Shown here one piece after another: positions 1 through 9,095 of a stretch of 64,000 bases of DNA. The position numbers were made by a program, and so were the translations under genes. The notes below the pieces were generated by a model. The model saw only the letters and a program-made list of their open reading frames with translations, made no database searches and was not told the DNA's origin. This DNA comes from Gloeocapsopsis crepidinum LEGE 06123 (GTDB taxonomy: Bacteria; Cyanobacteriota; Cyanobacteriia; Cyanobacteriales; Chroococcidiopsidaceae): assembly GCF_015207655.1 (NCBI RefSeq), contig NZ_JADEWN010000001.1, forward strand, positions 124,001 through 188,000, read 5' to 3'. Position 1 is the first letter of the stretch, and each line of letters starts with the position of its first letter.

Positions 1-171
1 ATGACCGAAGTCGTGGGTTATGTGCAATACGACTCAGAAGATTTAGTCGAAAGTATCCGCCAGCGCACTGAGCAAGCACTCGAAGAAAAGCGAATTACGC
101 TGTCTGAATCTCAACGATTGCTACAAACATATGAGCAGAGTTTGAGTCGATATACTTACTTGTCTCCATAA
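1..171 (+). CDS. speA: Arginine decarboxylase, C-terminal end (partial)
   Basis: Frame 1 is open from the window edge to a TAA at 169-171 and gives 56 residues. It contains DSEDLVESIRQRTEQAL, then LSESQRLLQTYEQSL, and ends in SRYTYLSP. This matches the C-terminal helical tail of biosynthetic (SpeA-type) arginine decarboxylases, PLP enzymes that make agmatine from arginine for polyamine synthesis. The first codon in the window is an ATG, but it is almost certainly internal because the tail makes no sense alone. No catalytic residue lies in this piece, so the call rests on tail similarity from memory. Confidence 0.72.
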   Translation: MTEVVGYVQYDSEDLVESIRQRTEQALEEKRITLSESQRLLQTYEQSLSRYTYLSP

Positions 172-355
172 ATAGGAGTAGAGGTGCAGGGGAGATATGA
201 GTGTTGAGTGTTGAGTTATGAGTTATGAGTTTAAGAATGATATCCAACCAATCGTACGAAGGTTTGATATTCTTCAATTTAAAATAGTGCCATCCGGCAC
301 CTTTCTTCGCTTTCCAAAACTCAAAACTAATCACTCTTTGACTCGCCCCTCGCTC
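172..355. repeat. Composite intergenic repeat with left arm of a 74-bp inverted repeat
   Basis: The spacer is built of the degenerate words gtgttgagttatgagt, caaaactcaaaactaatcac and cgcccctcgctcc that recur across the window. Positions 227-300 are the reverse complement of 1720-1793 with only three transition differences in 74 bp. The core holds a small hairpin GTGCC-atcc-GGCAC at 287-300. No gene is seen; the 79-residue frame on the minus strand here is repeat-encoded. Confidence 0.8.
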
Positions 356-1519
356 CTAATTTCCATTCCCCAGTAACTCAACGATCGCGCGATGTTCTAA
401 TGGTGGTTGTGACGGTTGGGGATAGCGAGAATCAGTGATTAGCCAGTCAAGAGCTGCCGCTTGCACATCGATGGTTGCACCATTTTTATCAACGCAGTAG
501 CGTCCAAACACTAACTTGTCAACTAAGCGGACTCCAGGTCCCAAACGCGAGTAATCAAAAATTACACTGTTGTCTACTGTCGCGCCACTGCAAATCCAGC
601 AATTAGGACCAATCATTGCTGGTCCAATAATTTTTGCACCATCCTCAATGCGTGTCATACCACCAATGTAAACTGGACCTGTGATATCTACTTTGTCCCA
701 GTTCACAGCAACATTCAAACCAGTGTAGATTCCTGGAGCAACCTGATGACCAGGAATTTCCACATTTTTGATTTCTCTGGAGAGGACACCACGAATAGCG
801 TGCCAGTAATCAGGAACTTTACCAATATCTACCCATTGGAAATCCATAACTAAACCATAAAATGGCGCACCAATTTCTACTAATTTAGGAAATAATTGGC
901 TACCGATATCATATTGCTGACCAGAAGGAATGTAATCCAAAACTTCAGGCTCAAAGATATAAATACCTGTGCTGATATTAGTACTCAGTGCTTCTTCAAC
1001 TGCAGGCTTTTCTTGGAAAGCTTTAACACGTCCTGCATCATCAGTAACAACAATACCGTAACTGGAAACTTCCTCGCGAGGAACTGAGCGCATAATCACA
1101 GTTGCGATCGCGCCTCTATCTTTGTGCCACTTGACGGCCGCAGTGAGATCTAAATCAATCAAAGCGTCACCACACAGCACCACAAACGTATCGTCAAAAA
1201 ATGGAGAAAAATCTTGTATGCGCCGCATTCCACCTGCAGAACCGATCGCTTCACCAACTAACTCGCCATCTTCAATCCGCCCCTCAAAAGAATAGGCAAT
1301 TTGAACCCCAAAATGTTGTCCGTCGCGAAAATAGCTTTCAATTTCACCAGCTAAATGACTGACGTTAACCATAATTTCGTCAAACCCATGTTGACGTAGC
1401 AATTCTAAGAGAAATTCCATCACTGGCTTTTGCAGGATTGGAATCATTGGCTTAGGAATTGTGTAGGTAATTGGGCGTACGCGAGTACCTTTACCAGCCG
1501 CTAGAATCATGGCTTTCAT
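356..1519 (-). CDS. Sugar-phosphate nucleotidyltransferase (mannose-1-phosphate guanylyltransferase-like)
   Basis: 387 residues. The N-terminus carries the pyrophosphorylase signature LAAGKGTRVRPITYTIPKPM (residues 6-25), followed by a Rossmann-like nucleotidyltransferase fold with GDALIDLDL near residue 117. Around residues 285-345 it has hexapeptide-type repeats (VYIGG, AMIGPNCWI, SVIFDYSRLGPGV), the left-handed beta-helix tail of the GlmU/GMPP group. Members activate a hexose 1-phosphate to an NDP-sugar in the cytoplasm for polysaccharide or glycoprotein precursors; GDP-mannose is the usual annotation in cyanobacteria but the sugar cannot be read from sequence. The start is supported by GAGGAG about 9 nt upstream. 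The gene is bracketed by the two arms of the inverted repeat and lies upstream of scpA on the opposite side of a repeat-filled gap. Confidence 0.85.
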   Translation of the reverse strand: MKAMILAAGKGTRVRPITYTIPKPMIPILQKPVMEFLLELLRQHGFDEIMVNVSHLAGEIESYFRDGQHFGVQIAYSFEGRIEDGELVGEAIGSAGGMRRIQDFSPFFDDTFVVLCGDALIDLDLTAAVKWHKDRGAIATVIMRSVPREEVSSYGIVVTDDAGRVKAFQEKPAVEEALSTNISTGIYIFEPEVLDYIPSGQQYDIGSQLFPKLVEIGAPFYGLVMDFQWVDIGKVPDYWHAIRGVLSREIKNVEIPGHQVAPGIYTGLNVAVNWDKVDITGPVYIGGMTRIEDGAKIIGPAMIGPNCWICSGATVDNSVIFDYSRLGPGVRLVDKLVFGRYCVDKNGATIDVQAAALDWLITDSRYPQPSQPPLEHRAIVELLGNGN

Positions 1520-1879
1520 AAATAGTTGCTCCTCAACCTCATGTTTTTATATACCTAAATTAATTGATACCTAATAATCGCCTAAATTCCAGCATTTAGT
1601 CATCATTGAAACCACTGACAGCTTTAAGTAGGGAGTAGGGGTGAGAAGTGAGGGGTAAGTGGTGAGTAGCTAGTGGAAGAGTGACTAGCGCGTGAGTTTT
1701 GAATTTTGTTCGCGTTCGCGTGCCAGATGGCACTATTTTAAATTGAAGAATATCAAATCTTCGTACGATTGGTTAGATATCATTCTTAAACTCAACACTC
1801 ATCACTCATATCTTCCCTGCTTCCTTAGTTTCCCGAGTTCTCGAAAAACCCTGACCTCTGATTTTTGATCCATAACCTC
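1520..1879. repeat. Repeat-filled spacer with right arm of the 74-bp inverted repeat
   Basis: Positions 1628-1715 contain the degenerate words gtgagaagtgaggggtaagt and gtgagttttgaattttg. Positions 1720-1793 are the inverted copy of 227-300. The order of words (direct here, reverse-complemented in the left copy) shows that the similarity extends loosely to about 1675. No gene is seen between the nucleotidyltransferase start and the scpA stop. Confidence 0.8.
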
Positions 1880-2710
1880 TCATATTGCAGTAATTGTCCG
1901 AATTTTGATCTCTTGATAAAACTCATCTTGGGATAGCTCTACTTTTGACTGGGCAGATAGTAACAATAATGCCCAAAAAACGCTGACTCGTTCTTGAACA
2001 GGTGCGTGATTGGAAACTGCGATCGCCTTTGGCGCTGCGCTGTGCGCAATTGCTCTTGAACACTTCATTCGAGTCCACAACTCTACCAATTGATCTAAGT
2101 TCAGCCACGTCTGTTCCTGCTGTCGATCATTATGCCAGCAAGAATTTAAAAACAGCTCAATTTCTGCTGCTACCTCGGTGAGGTTTTCCTGGTGCGCTAA
2201 TTCAAGTGCTTGGCGTAGTTGTGTACGCGATGGCGAGGAGAGCTTACGAGTGCGCGTGTTGTTTGATGATTCTGGTTGCTGCGCTTGCAATTGATTTGCC
2301 ATTAATTGCAACTGAGTGATGAGTTCTTGCAGCGTAACTCGGCGCTTTTGTGGTGGCAAAGCTGCTGGGCGGCGACGTAATTGTTGCTCTAAAGGTAAAC
2401 GTACTCTTGTGTAACTTTCGTTAGCGTCAAGAAAATCATCTTCTGCTGGTTGTAATTCAGCTTGCTGAAATTCTAGTTCAACCAATGTGTTGGCTTTAAA
2501 CAATACGAGCATTGATGCCGATAAAAAGGCTTGTCCTGATTGTGATAAATCTGCTTCAGTAGCTGTTTGGGCAATTTCATCTGTAGCAAGTACTTCACTC
2601 AAATATCGATCAATTACATCAATGACCTGAACATCCCAAGGATCAATTTCTCCTTTTTGGGCAAGATCAATCAAAAGTGTAATTTTTTCTAATAGGTGCG
2701 TAGCATCCAT
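1880..2710 (-). CDS. scpA: Segregation and condensation protein A
   Basis: 276 residues. The N-terminus LLEKITLLIDLAQKGEIDPWDVQVIDVI is the diagnostic start of ScpA, the kleisin that bridges SMC heads with ScpB to compact the chromosome. The middle (about residues 85-150) is rich in Gln/Leu and charged residues as expected of the linker, and the C-terminal winged-helix part ends in VFWALLLLSAQSKVELSQDEFYQEIKI, the kleisin tail that contacts the SMC head. Length is within the family range. It is separated from the downstream nucleotidyltransferase by 360 bp of repeats, so the two are probably not tightly co-transcribed. No strong ribosome-binding site precedes the ATG. Confidence 0.92.
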   Translation of the reverse strand: MDATHLLEKITLLIDLAQKGEIDPWDVQVIDVIDRYLSEVLATDEIAQTATEADLSQSGQAFLSASMLVLFKANTLVELEFQQAELQPAEDDFLDANESYTRVRLPLEQQLRRRPAALPPQKRRVTLQELITQLQLMANQLQAQQPESSNNTRTRKLSSPSRTQLRQALELAHQENLTEVAAEIELFLNSCWHNDRQQEQTWLNLDQLVELWTRMKCSRAIAHSAAPKAIAVSNHAPVQERVSVFWALLLLSAQSKVELSQDEFYQEIKIRTITAI

Positions 2711-3180
2711 AAGGTAGGAATCAGAGTCAGGGATCGGAGGTCAGGGGGTAACAATGATTTAACAGTAGAGGTGTCATACTACTTGCAATTCCTAAATACA
2801 ATGTTTCCCTCATGCCATTGAGGAGCATTGTAGGGAATAGTAACGTTTTAAACAACTGATAAAAAATCTGAAAATTTAGCTGTAGTCAGGTGCTTGATGG
2901 TATGGTGATTATAAATGGTCAAAGATTGACTAAACTATATCAAACTCAATCGCCACACAGTAGCATATAAAATGCTAGTGCGATTACCAAAATATTATCT
3001 TTTGGACATAACACTTTCCTGTCCTATTGCTGATCGCTGTAACTTAGCTTGATTGTTTTGATAGCAGCCGTCATGGGTGGATTGCACTACGGCAAATAAT
3101 GTTGAATCAACCTGACACGCTAGCCTTGCTTAATCTAGAATTTAAAATCTAATCTAGGGCACAAGCAGCGATCGAGCAAC
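2711..3180. other. Intergenic region between divergent scpA and pdxH
   Basis: 470 bp holding the promoters of two divergent genes. No open frame or RNA gene was recognised. A small perfect inverted repeat TAGCAT-ATAAA-ATGCTA lies at 2961-2977. The stretch is AT-rich and, unlike most spacers here, is free of the ggggtgaggag repeat words apart from the first 40 bases. Confidence 0.5.
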
Positions 3181-3825
3181 ATGAACATTAACGTAGCGGA
3201 TCTTCGTCAAGATTACACTCTCCAAGGCTTGCAGGAAAAAAACGCTGATCCCAATCCCTTTAGACAGTTCCAACTATGGTTTGACCAAGCGTTAGCTGCA
3301 CAGATACCTGAACCTAACGCAATGACATTGGCTACTGCAACTTCAGACGGTAAACCTTCAGCAAGAATGGTGTTATTAAAAAACTTTGACGAGCGAGGTT
3401 TTGTATTTTTTACAAACTATTCCAGTCACAAAGGACAAGAACTCGCAGCTAACCCGCAAGCCGCCCTCGTATTTTGGTGGGCGGAACTAGAACGCCAAGT
3501 TCGGATTGAAGGACGTGTAGAGAAAGCATCTGATGCAGAATCTAACGAATATTTTCAAAGCCGCCCATTAAACAGTCGTTTGGGGGCTTGGGCGTCAGAT
3601 CAAAGTCAAGTCGTAGCTAGCCGCGAAGTTTTAGAACAGCGCTTGCAAGCGCTTCAGCAAAAGTATGAAAGCGAGGAAGTTCCTCGTCCGCCCCATTGGG
3701 GAGGATATCGTTTAATTCCTCATCTTATTGAATTTTGGCAAGGACGTCCTAGCCGACTCCACGATCGCCTCAACTATCGTCGTCAGGAAGATGGTAGTTG
3801 GCAAAGGGAACGCTTGTCACCATAA
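3181..3825 (+). CDS. pdxH: Pyridoxamine 5'-phosphate oxidase
   Basis: 214 residues, the normal length. It shows the FMN- and substrate-binding features of Pdx[17 protein letters not shown] near the start, [21 protein letters not shown] (about residues 47-67), [37 protein letters not shown], and the C-terminal [25 protein letters not shown]. The enzyme oxidises pyridoxine or pyridoxamine 5'-phosphate to pyridoxal 5'-phosphate in the cytoplasm, the last step of PLP salvage. It is transcribed alone; scpA is divergent and the downstream gene converges on it. A copy of the ggggtgaggag repeat begins directly after the stop codon. Confidence 0.96.
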   Translation: MNINVADLRQDYTLQGLQEKNADPNPFRQFQLWFDQALAAQIPEPNAMTLATATSDGKPSARMVLLKNFDERGFVFFTNYSSHKGQELAANPQAALVFWWAELERQVRIEGRVEKASDAESNEYFQSRPLNSRLGAWASDQSQVVASREVLEQRLQALQQKYESEEVPRPPHWGGYRLIPHLIEFWQGRPSRLHDRLNYRRQEDGSWQRERLSP

Positions 3826-3884
3826 ATAGGGGTGAGGAGTTAGGGGCGAGGGGCGAGCGAAAGAGTGACTAAAGTGCTAAGCAT

Positions 3885-4718
3885 TCAGGTTGCTTTACTT
3901 TCAGGAGTTAAACTTGGTGCTATCTGAGTTGTGGGATCGGGCATGAAATTATAGCGTAAATAAATTCCGGCTGTTATGAATAAAATAATGATAAAGGTGC
4001 CAATTCCTAATGGATTGGGTAGCCAGAAAATAGCTTCGAGGTGATTGAGTGCGCCTGGCTTAAGTGTCCATACAAGTTGTCTTTCTGCAATTTCGGGCGG
4101 TACGGCGTTCTCATCAGTTTCGACGCTTTTTGCGCCCCAAGGAGTATTTAAGCGAAACTCCAAGTCAAGGATTTCATTAGGATTGATAAGGACGTTACCG
4201 TTAGTTGAAACCAAAGAAAGCGATCGCAGATCTAGTTCATAAGTAAGGCGATTTCTCAGTAAAAAGATAAAGTTGTTTTGGTTGAGCTTGAGCTGGGAAT
4301 TTACAACTGGGATTTCAGATGGTTGGGTAATAGCTGTATTTGTTTTAGCTGTTGGATGAAAGAATTCATTGAACTTAGATTCAAGTTCTGCACCGTTATT
4401 AAAAGGAATTGTGACGGTGAGTTCTTCACTAGAAATGCGCTTGACTTTGCCATCAAGTTTACGGGCACGGCGTTCGATGCTATCTAACCACTCAGTAGCA
4501 GAATCACCACTGAAAGTCATTAGGCGATCGCCTAACTTAATATGCTGGATAATTTCGCCATGATTAGGGCTATCAAAATTAACTCCGGCTTGATACTGCA
4601 CGCAGCCTGAAAGAAGCAGCGATGATAAAAGAACGATCCACAATAGCCGCCATCGTGCTAGAAATCGTAATAAAGTACGCAAAAAGCGAGTTTTATGCAT
4701 TGTCAAAACTGCGGACAT
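3885..4718 (-). CDS. DUF3153 lipoprotein
   Basis: 277 residues. A long positively charged N-terminus (residues 1-25) precedes a hydrophobic segment ending in LLLSGC, a lipobox that would place the acylated Cys near residue 39, so the mature protein is tethered to the outer face of the plasma or thylakoid membrane. The body contains NFDSPNHGEIIQHIKLGDRL and the C-terminus a second hydrophobic helix, LGIGTFIIILFITAGIYL, close to residue 245. This is the DUF3153 architecture, conserved in cyanobacteria and some plastids with no established function. The start at 4718 is favoured over an internal Met by AGGAGG 6 nt upstream. It lies 16 bp behind the next gene upstream, so the two form an operon. 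Confidence 0.78.
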   Translation of the reverse strand: MSAVLTMHKTRFLRTLLRFLARWRLLWIVLLSSLLLSGCVQYQAGVNFDSPNHGEIIQHIKLGDRLMTFSGDSATEWLDSIERRARKLDGKVKRISSEELTVTIPFNNGAELESKFNEFFHPTAKTNTAITQPSEIPVVNSQLKLNQNNFIFLLRNRLTYELDLRSLSLVSTNGNVLINPNEILDLEFRLNTPWGAKSVETDENAVPPEIAERQLVWTLKPGALNHLEAIFWLPNPLGIGTFIIILFITAGIYLRYNFMPDPTTQIAPSLTPESKAT

Positions 4719-4734
4719 TAATCCTCCTATCGAT

Positions 4735-5253
4735 TCAAATCGACCAAATCAACCCAGCAAGTGTTAAAGCGATCGCTATCAGTGCTACCCAGATAAAGCG
4801 ATTGTCTTTTGTATTTACTTTACTAGGATCAATGGGTTCAGGAATCACTGGTGTTTGGGACGGACGTTTTTTACTCACCGTACCACTAGCCAATCGCATT
4901 TGACTTTCATTATCGGGTAATGTACCCAAGTCAGGAATTTGTGTTAACCATTCTTGAGGGCGCTTGAGTTGCGGTGCTTGCAATATGTATAATAATCGCC
5001 GCGCTTGTTTACTTGTTTCCGGATGGGGATGGCGCTTGAGTTGTTCGCACAATAACACAGCTTCTTGTCGCTGTTCTGCGGCTTCATATGCTGTTACTAG
5101 CCATATCTGAATATCTCCCCCTAACCGAGTATTTCGTGCAACAAGGGCGCTGGCTTTTTCCAGATGTTGCACTGCTTCGCGGTACTTTCCCCGTTCAAAT
5201 GCGGCTTTTCCCGCTTGGTACTCACTTTTAACAATTGCTTGTTCAGAAGTCAC
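4735..5253 (-). CDS. Tetratricopeptide-like protein with C-terminal membrane anchor
   Basis: 172 residues from a GTG start. Residues 12-75 form two TPR-like helical pairs (YQAGKAAFERGKYREAVQHLEKA and WLVTAYEAAEQRQEAVLLCEQL). A Pro/Ser-rich linker follows, and the last 20 residues (RFIWVALIAIALTLAGLIWS) are a transmembrane helix with the N-terminal body on the cytoplasmic side by the positive-inside rule. The DUF3153 lipoprotein gene follows after 16 bp, suggesting the two act at the same membrane. The family occurs widely in cyanobacteria without assigned function; a scaffold role is inference from the repeats only. Confidence 0.7.
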   Translation of the reverse strand: MTSEQAIVKSEYQAGKAAFERGKYREAVQHLEKASALVARNTRLGGDIQIWLVTAYEAAEQRQEAVLLCEQLKRHPHPETSKQARRLLYILQAPQLKRPQEWLTQIPDLGTLPDNESQMRLASGTVSKKRPSQTPVIPEPIDPSKVNTKDNRFIWVALIAIALTLAGLIWSI

Positions 5254-5440
5254 GGTCTACTACAAGATATCTTCTTTCTTGATATTGCCACTTATCATCT
5301 GATTTTAGATGGAGTAAGTTTTATGCTACTTGCTCAAACACGGATTAAACTTTCCTAGCCGTGTTCTAAGCTACGGCATCGTTTGAAGTTAGTTGCTAAC
5401 ACTTAACTAGTAAAAAAATGCTTTAAATCAAGAGGTAGTC

Positions 5441-6460
5441 ATGAAACGAGTAGCCATTAATGGATTTGGACGGATTGGACGTGCGTTTTTACGGATTGCT
5501 TATGGTAAGCCAGATTTAGAAGTTGTTGCGATCAACGATATTGTATTAAAACCCGACTTAGCTGCGTATCTACTGCAATATGACTCAGTATATCGGCAGT
5601 TTCCTGCGGAAGTAGGCTATGACGATACAGGTTTGATGATTGATGGGAAAAAAATCGAACTTGTCGCAGAAAAAGATCCGGCGGCGCTTCCGTGGAAGCA
5701 GAGGGATATCGATGTTGTTATCGAATCCACAGGGATTTTCCGCAGTGCAGATAAAGCCGGCTTACACATTGAAGCTGGATGTAAAAAAGTGATTATTAGT
5801 GCGCCAGCTAAGGGTTCTACTGTACCCACGTTTGTGTATGGCGTAAATCACGAAAGTTACGATCCAGAACGCGACTGTGTAATCTCTGCAGCTTCTTGCA
5901 CCACCAATTGTCTCACACCAATCGCTAAGATCCTGAATGATGAATTTGGCATTGAGAAGGCACTGATGACGACAGTTCACGCTTATACTGCCGATCAACG
6001 ATTAGTAGATACAGGACATCCTTCAGAATGGGCACGCGGACGTGGTGCAGCCCAAAATATTGTACCAACGACAACAGGCGCAGCAACGGCAGTTGCTTTG
6101 GTGTTACCAGAATTGAAAGGAAAACTTGATGGCATGGCGTTACGCGTACCGACTCCCACTGGTTCAGTAACCGATTTAAATGCAGTGTTGCAAAAGTCTG
6201 TGTCAGTAGAGGAAGTTAATAATGCTTTACGCAAGTATGCAACGAATGGAATGCGCGAGATTCTCAAAGTCAGTGAAGTTCCTCTAGTTTCTTCAGATTG
6301 TGTAGGAGATCCGCACTCGGCAATTGTAAACCTCTCTTCCACAAGTGTTCTTGGTGATAACTTTGTCAAGGTTCTCGCTTACTATGACAACGAATGGGGC
6401 TATGCAAATCGCTTGGTAGATTTAGCAAGTTACATTTTAAGAGGGGTGAGGAGTGAGTGA
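5441..6460 (+). CDS. gap: Glyceraldehyde-3-phosphate dehydrogenase (NAD-type)
   Basis: 339 residues. It has INGFGRIGRAFLR at the NAD-binding turn (residues 6-18), INDI with Asp33 in the position that favours NAD over NADP, the catalytic loop SCTTNC with nucleophile Cys153, HAYTADQ with the catalytic His, and the C-terminal NEWGYANRLVDLA. It reversibly converts glyceraldehyde 3-phosphate to 1,3-bisphosphoglycerate. It differs from the photosynthetic Gap2 form, so a glycolytic Gap1/Gap3 type is likely. The start is supported by GAGGTAG. Odd feature: the final residues RGVRSE are encoded by the ggggtgaggagtgag intergenic repeat, which seems to have replaced the native C-terminal tail. ppsA follows in the same direction. 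Confidence 0.93.
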   Translation: MKRVAINGFGRIGRAFLRIAYGKPDLEVVAINDIVLKPDLAAYLLQYDSVYRQFPAEVGYDDTGLMIDGKKIELVAEKDPAALPWKQRDIDVVIESTGIFRSADKAGLHIEAGCKKVIISAPAKGSTVPTFVYGVNHESYDPERDCVISAASCTTNCLTPIAKILNDEFGIEKALMTTVHAYTADQRLVDTGHPSEWARGRGAAQNIVPTTTGAATAVALVLPELKGKLDGMALRVPTPTGSVTDLNAVLQKSVSVEEVNNALRKYATNGMREILKVSEVPLVSSDCVGDPHSAIVNLSSTSVLGDNFVKVLAYYDNEWGYANRLVDLASYILRGVRSE

Positions 6461-6590
6461 GTGGTGGCTAGTGGGAGAGTGGGAGAGTAAGAGAGTGGAT
6501 TCTAATTGTTAATCCTACCCGCCTACCCTACTACCCTCTACCCCTCTGCTTCTCGTACTTTTTTTAGATTGGTAGGTATCATTAGTAGAA
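6443..6590. repeat. Dispersed repeat copy overlapping the GAPDH 3' end
   Basis: The string ggggtgaggagtgagtgag starts inside the last codons of the GAPDH gene and continues past the stop as gtggtggctagtgggagag and then a run of pyrimidine-rich ctacccgcctaccctac. The two halves are purine-rich and pyrimidine-rich, giving a loosely self-complementary unit like the other copies in the window. Confidence 0.7.
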
Positions 6591-6597
6591 AAGAGCT

Positions 6598-9057
6598 ATG
6601 GTAAAAGCCGCTAAAGAACATCTTTCGTCTTCGCAAGCGCGATCGCTCATTCTCTGGTTTGATCAGGTTGGCATCGCGGATATCCCTTTAGTAGGTGGTA
6701 AAAATGCCTCCTTGGGAGAGATGATTCAACATAACACATCGCAAGGTGTTAATGTTCCTAATGGTTTTGCGACAACAGCCCAGGCGTATCGCTACTTCAT
6801 TCAAGCAGCGGGGTTAGAAGAAGAACTACGATCGCTGTTTTGCGATCTTGATGTTGCTGATATTAATAATTTACGCCAAGTGGGGAAACGAGCGCGATCG
6901 CTGATTTTAAATACACCGTTCCCTCAAGACTTGCAGCAAGCAATAAGTCAAGCTTATCAAGAAATGTGCCTCCGCTACGGTACAGATACTGACGTTGCGG
7001 TTCGTTCGAGTGCGACTGCTGAAGATTTACCCGATGCGAGTTTTGCTGGACAACAAGAAACATACCTTAATATCAGCGGCATTCACAGAGTACTAGAAGC
7101 CTGCCATCGTTGCTTTGCGTCCTTATTTACTGATCGCGCGATTTCCTATCGGCAAATTAAAGGATTCGACCGCGTTGATGTAGCACTTTCTGTCGGCGTC
7201 CAGAAGATGGTGCGTTCCGATTTAGCAACTTCTGGTGTGATGTTTTCCATTGAAACCGAAACAGGTTTTCAAAATGCAGCACTAATTACAGCAGCCTATG
7301 GCTTAGGAGAAAATGTTGTTCAAGGTGCGGTAAATCCTGATGAATACTATGTTTTTAAACCAACTTTAAAAACTGGATTTCGCCCAATTTTAGACAAAAG
7401 ATTGGGAAGCAAAGAATTAAAGATGGTGTATGATGATGGTTCTAAACTCACTAAAAATATTAAAGTATCGCCTGAGGAAAAAAATCAATTTGCCCTAAAT
7501 GACGAAGAAATCTTACAACTTGCACGATGGGCGTGTTTAATTGAAGATCATTATTCGCAAGTCCACGGCAAACACACACCAATGGATATTGAATGGGCAA
7601 AAGATGGAATGACTCAGGAGTTATTTATTGTCCAAGCGCGTCCTGAAACTGTACAGTCGCAAAAAAGTACTAATGTGCTGCGTAGTTACGAGTTTACCAC
7701 TCAAGTTAAGACACAGCCATTAATTATTGGACGAGCCGTGGGAAGTGCGATCGCCCAAGGAAAAGCCCACGTAATTACCGATGCAAGTAAAATTGATCAA
7801 TTCCTACCAGGAGAAGTCTTAGTTACCGATCGTACCGATCCTGACTGGGAACCAATTATGAAAAAAGCAAGTGCAATGATCACAAATCAAGGCGGGCGCA
7901 CTTGCCATGCTGCAATTATCGCAAGAGAATTAGGGATTCCAGCAATTGTAGGATGTGGTCATGCAACATCTACTTTGCATACTAATCAAGATGTGACAAT
8001 TTCTTGTGCAGAAGGTGAAGAAGGAAAAGTTTATGCAGGTTTATTGCCATTTGAAGTTAAAGAAATTACTCTAGATTTACCTCGTACTCGTACGCAAATT
8101 TTAATGAATGTTGGCAATCCACAAGAAGCCTTTCGCCTAGCTGCAATTCCCAATGATGGAGTAGGCTTAGCCCGCTTTGAATTTATTATTGCTAACCATA
8201 TTCAAGTCCATCCATTAGCCTTATTAAACTACGACAAGTTAGACAATTTTGTTAAAATAAAAATAGCAGAATTAACTGCACTTTACGACAATAAACCACA
8301 ATACTTTGTTGATAAATTAGCACAAGGTGTAGGAAGAATTGCTGCAGCTTTTTATCCTAAGCCTGTCATTGTAAGGATGTCAGATTTTAAGAGTAACGAA
8401 TACGCAAATCTTCTAGGTGGCAAACAATTTGAACCCGACGAAGAAAACCCGATGTTAGGGTGGCGAGGTGCAGCGCGATATTACGATGAAGGCTACCGCG
8501 ATGGTTTCGCATTAGAGTGTCAAGCAATTCTTCGCGTACGAGAGGAAATGGGTTTAACAAATGTGATTCCGATGATTCCTTTTTGTCGCACTCCTGATGA
8601 GGGGCGGATGGTGTTAGCAGAAATGGCAAAACATGGTTTGCAACAAAGTGAAGACTTGCAAGTTTATGTGATGTGCGAATTACCCAACAATGCGATCATG
8701 GCAGAGGAATTTGCCGAAGTTTTTGATGGATTCTCGATTGGTTCTAATGACTTGACTCAGCTAACACTAGGAATTGATCGCGATTCTGCACTTGTCGCAC
8801 GATTATTTGACGAACGCAGTGAAGGAGTCAAACGGATAGTAAAGATGGCGATCGCTGCTGCAAAAAAACACAATCGCAAAATTGGTATTTGCGGACAAGC
8901 ACCCAGCGATTATCCTGAATTTGCCCAGTTTTTAGTCGAACAAGGAATCGATACAATTAGTCTAAATCCTGACTCTGTATTAAAAACAACGCTGATAATA
9001 GCAGCAGCAGAGAAAGCAGAAGATCAAAAGAGACGTAGAGATAGAGAGATTGGATAA
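6598..9057 (+). CDS. ppsA: Phosphoenolpyruvate synthase
   Basis: 819 residues, standard length. The N-terminal nucleotide-binding domain holds GGKNASLGEM (near residue 30) and RSSATAEDLPDASFAGQQET (about 137-156). The central phosphohistidine domain has GGRTCHAAIIARELG with the phosphorylated His437, and the C-terminal PEP/pyruvate TIM-barrel has GSNDLTQLTLGIDRD and the catalytic Cys765 in ICGQAPSD. The enzyme makes PEP from pyruvate and ATP, releasing AMP and phosphate, for gluconeogenesis or for feeding PEP to aromatic and anaplerotic routes. The neighbouring NAD-type GAPDH fits a central-carbon pairing, though a 137-bp repeat-containing gap separates them. Confidence 0.96.
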   Translation: MVKAAKEHLSSSQARSLILWFDQVGIADIPLVGGKNASLGEMIQHNTSQGVNVPNGFATTAQAYRYFIQAAGLEEELRSLFCDLDVADINNLRQVGKRARSLILNTPFPQDLQQAISQAYQEMCLRYGTDTDVAVRSSATAEDLPDASFAGQQETYLNISGIHRVLEACHRCFASLFTDRAISYRQIKGFDRVDVALSVGVQKMVRSDLATSGVMFSIETETGFQNAALITAAYGLGENVVQGAVNPDEYYVFKPTLKTGFRPILDKRLGSKELKMVYDDGSKLTKNIKVSPEEKNQFALNDEEILQLARWACLIEDHYSQVHGKHTPMDIEWAKDGMTQELFIVQARPETVQSQKSTNVLRSYEFTTQVKTQPLIIGRAVGSAIAQGKAHVITDASKIDQFLPGEVLVTDRTDPDWEPIMKKASAMITNQGGRTCHAAIIARELGIPAIVGCGHATSTLHTNQDVTISCAEGEEGKVYAGLLPFEVKEITLDLPRTRTQILMNVGNPQEAFRLAAIPNDGVGLARFEFIIANHIQVHPLALLNYDKLDNFVKIKIAELTALYDNKPQYFVDKLAQGVGRIAAAFYPKPVIVRMSDFKSNEYANLLGGKQFEPDEENPMLGWRGAARYYDEGYRDGFALECQAILRVREEMGLTNVIPMIPFCRTPDEGRMVLAEMAKHGLQQSEDLQVYVMCELPNNAIMAEEFAEVFDGFSIGSNDLTQLTLGIDRDSALVARLFDERSEGVKRIVKMAIAAAKKHNRKIGICGQAPSDYPEFAQFLVEQGIDTISLNPDSVLKTTLIIAAAEKAEDQKRRRDREIG

Positions 9058-9095
9058 TTATGTGTTGAACTATTTTTCAAATTGGTACTGCATAG

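Noticed and set aside
95-334. 79-residue minus-strand frame at the window start
   Set aside because: Covers the speA 3' end and the intergenic repeat; composition is that of the repeat words.
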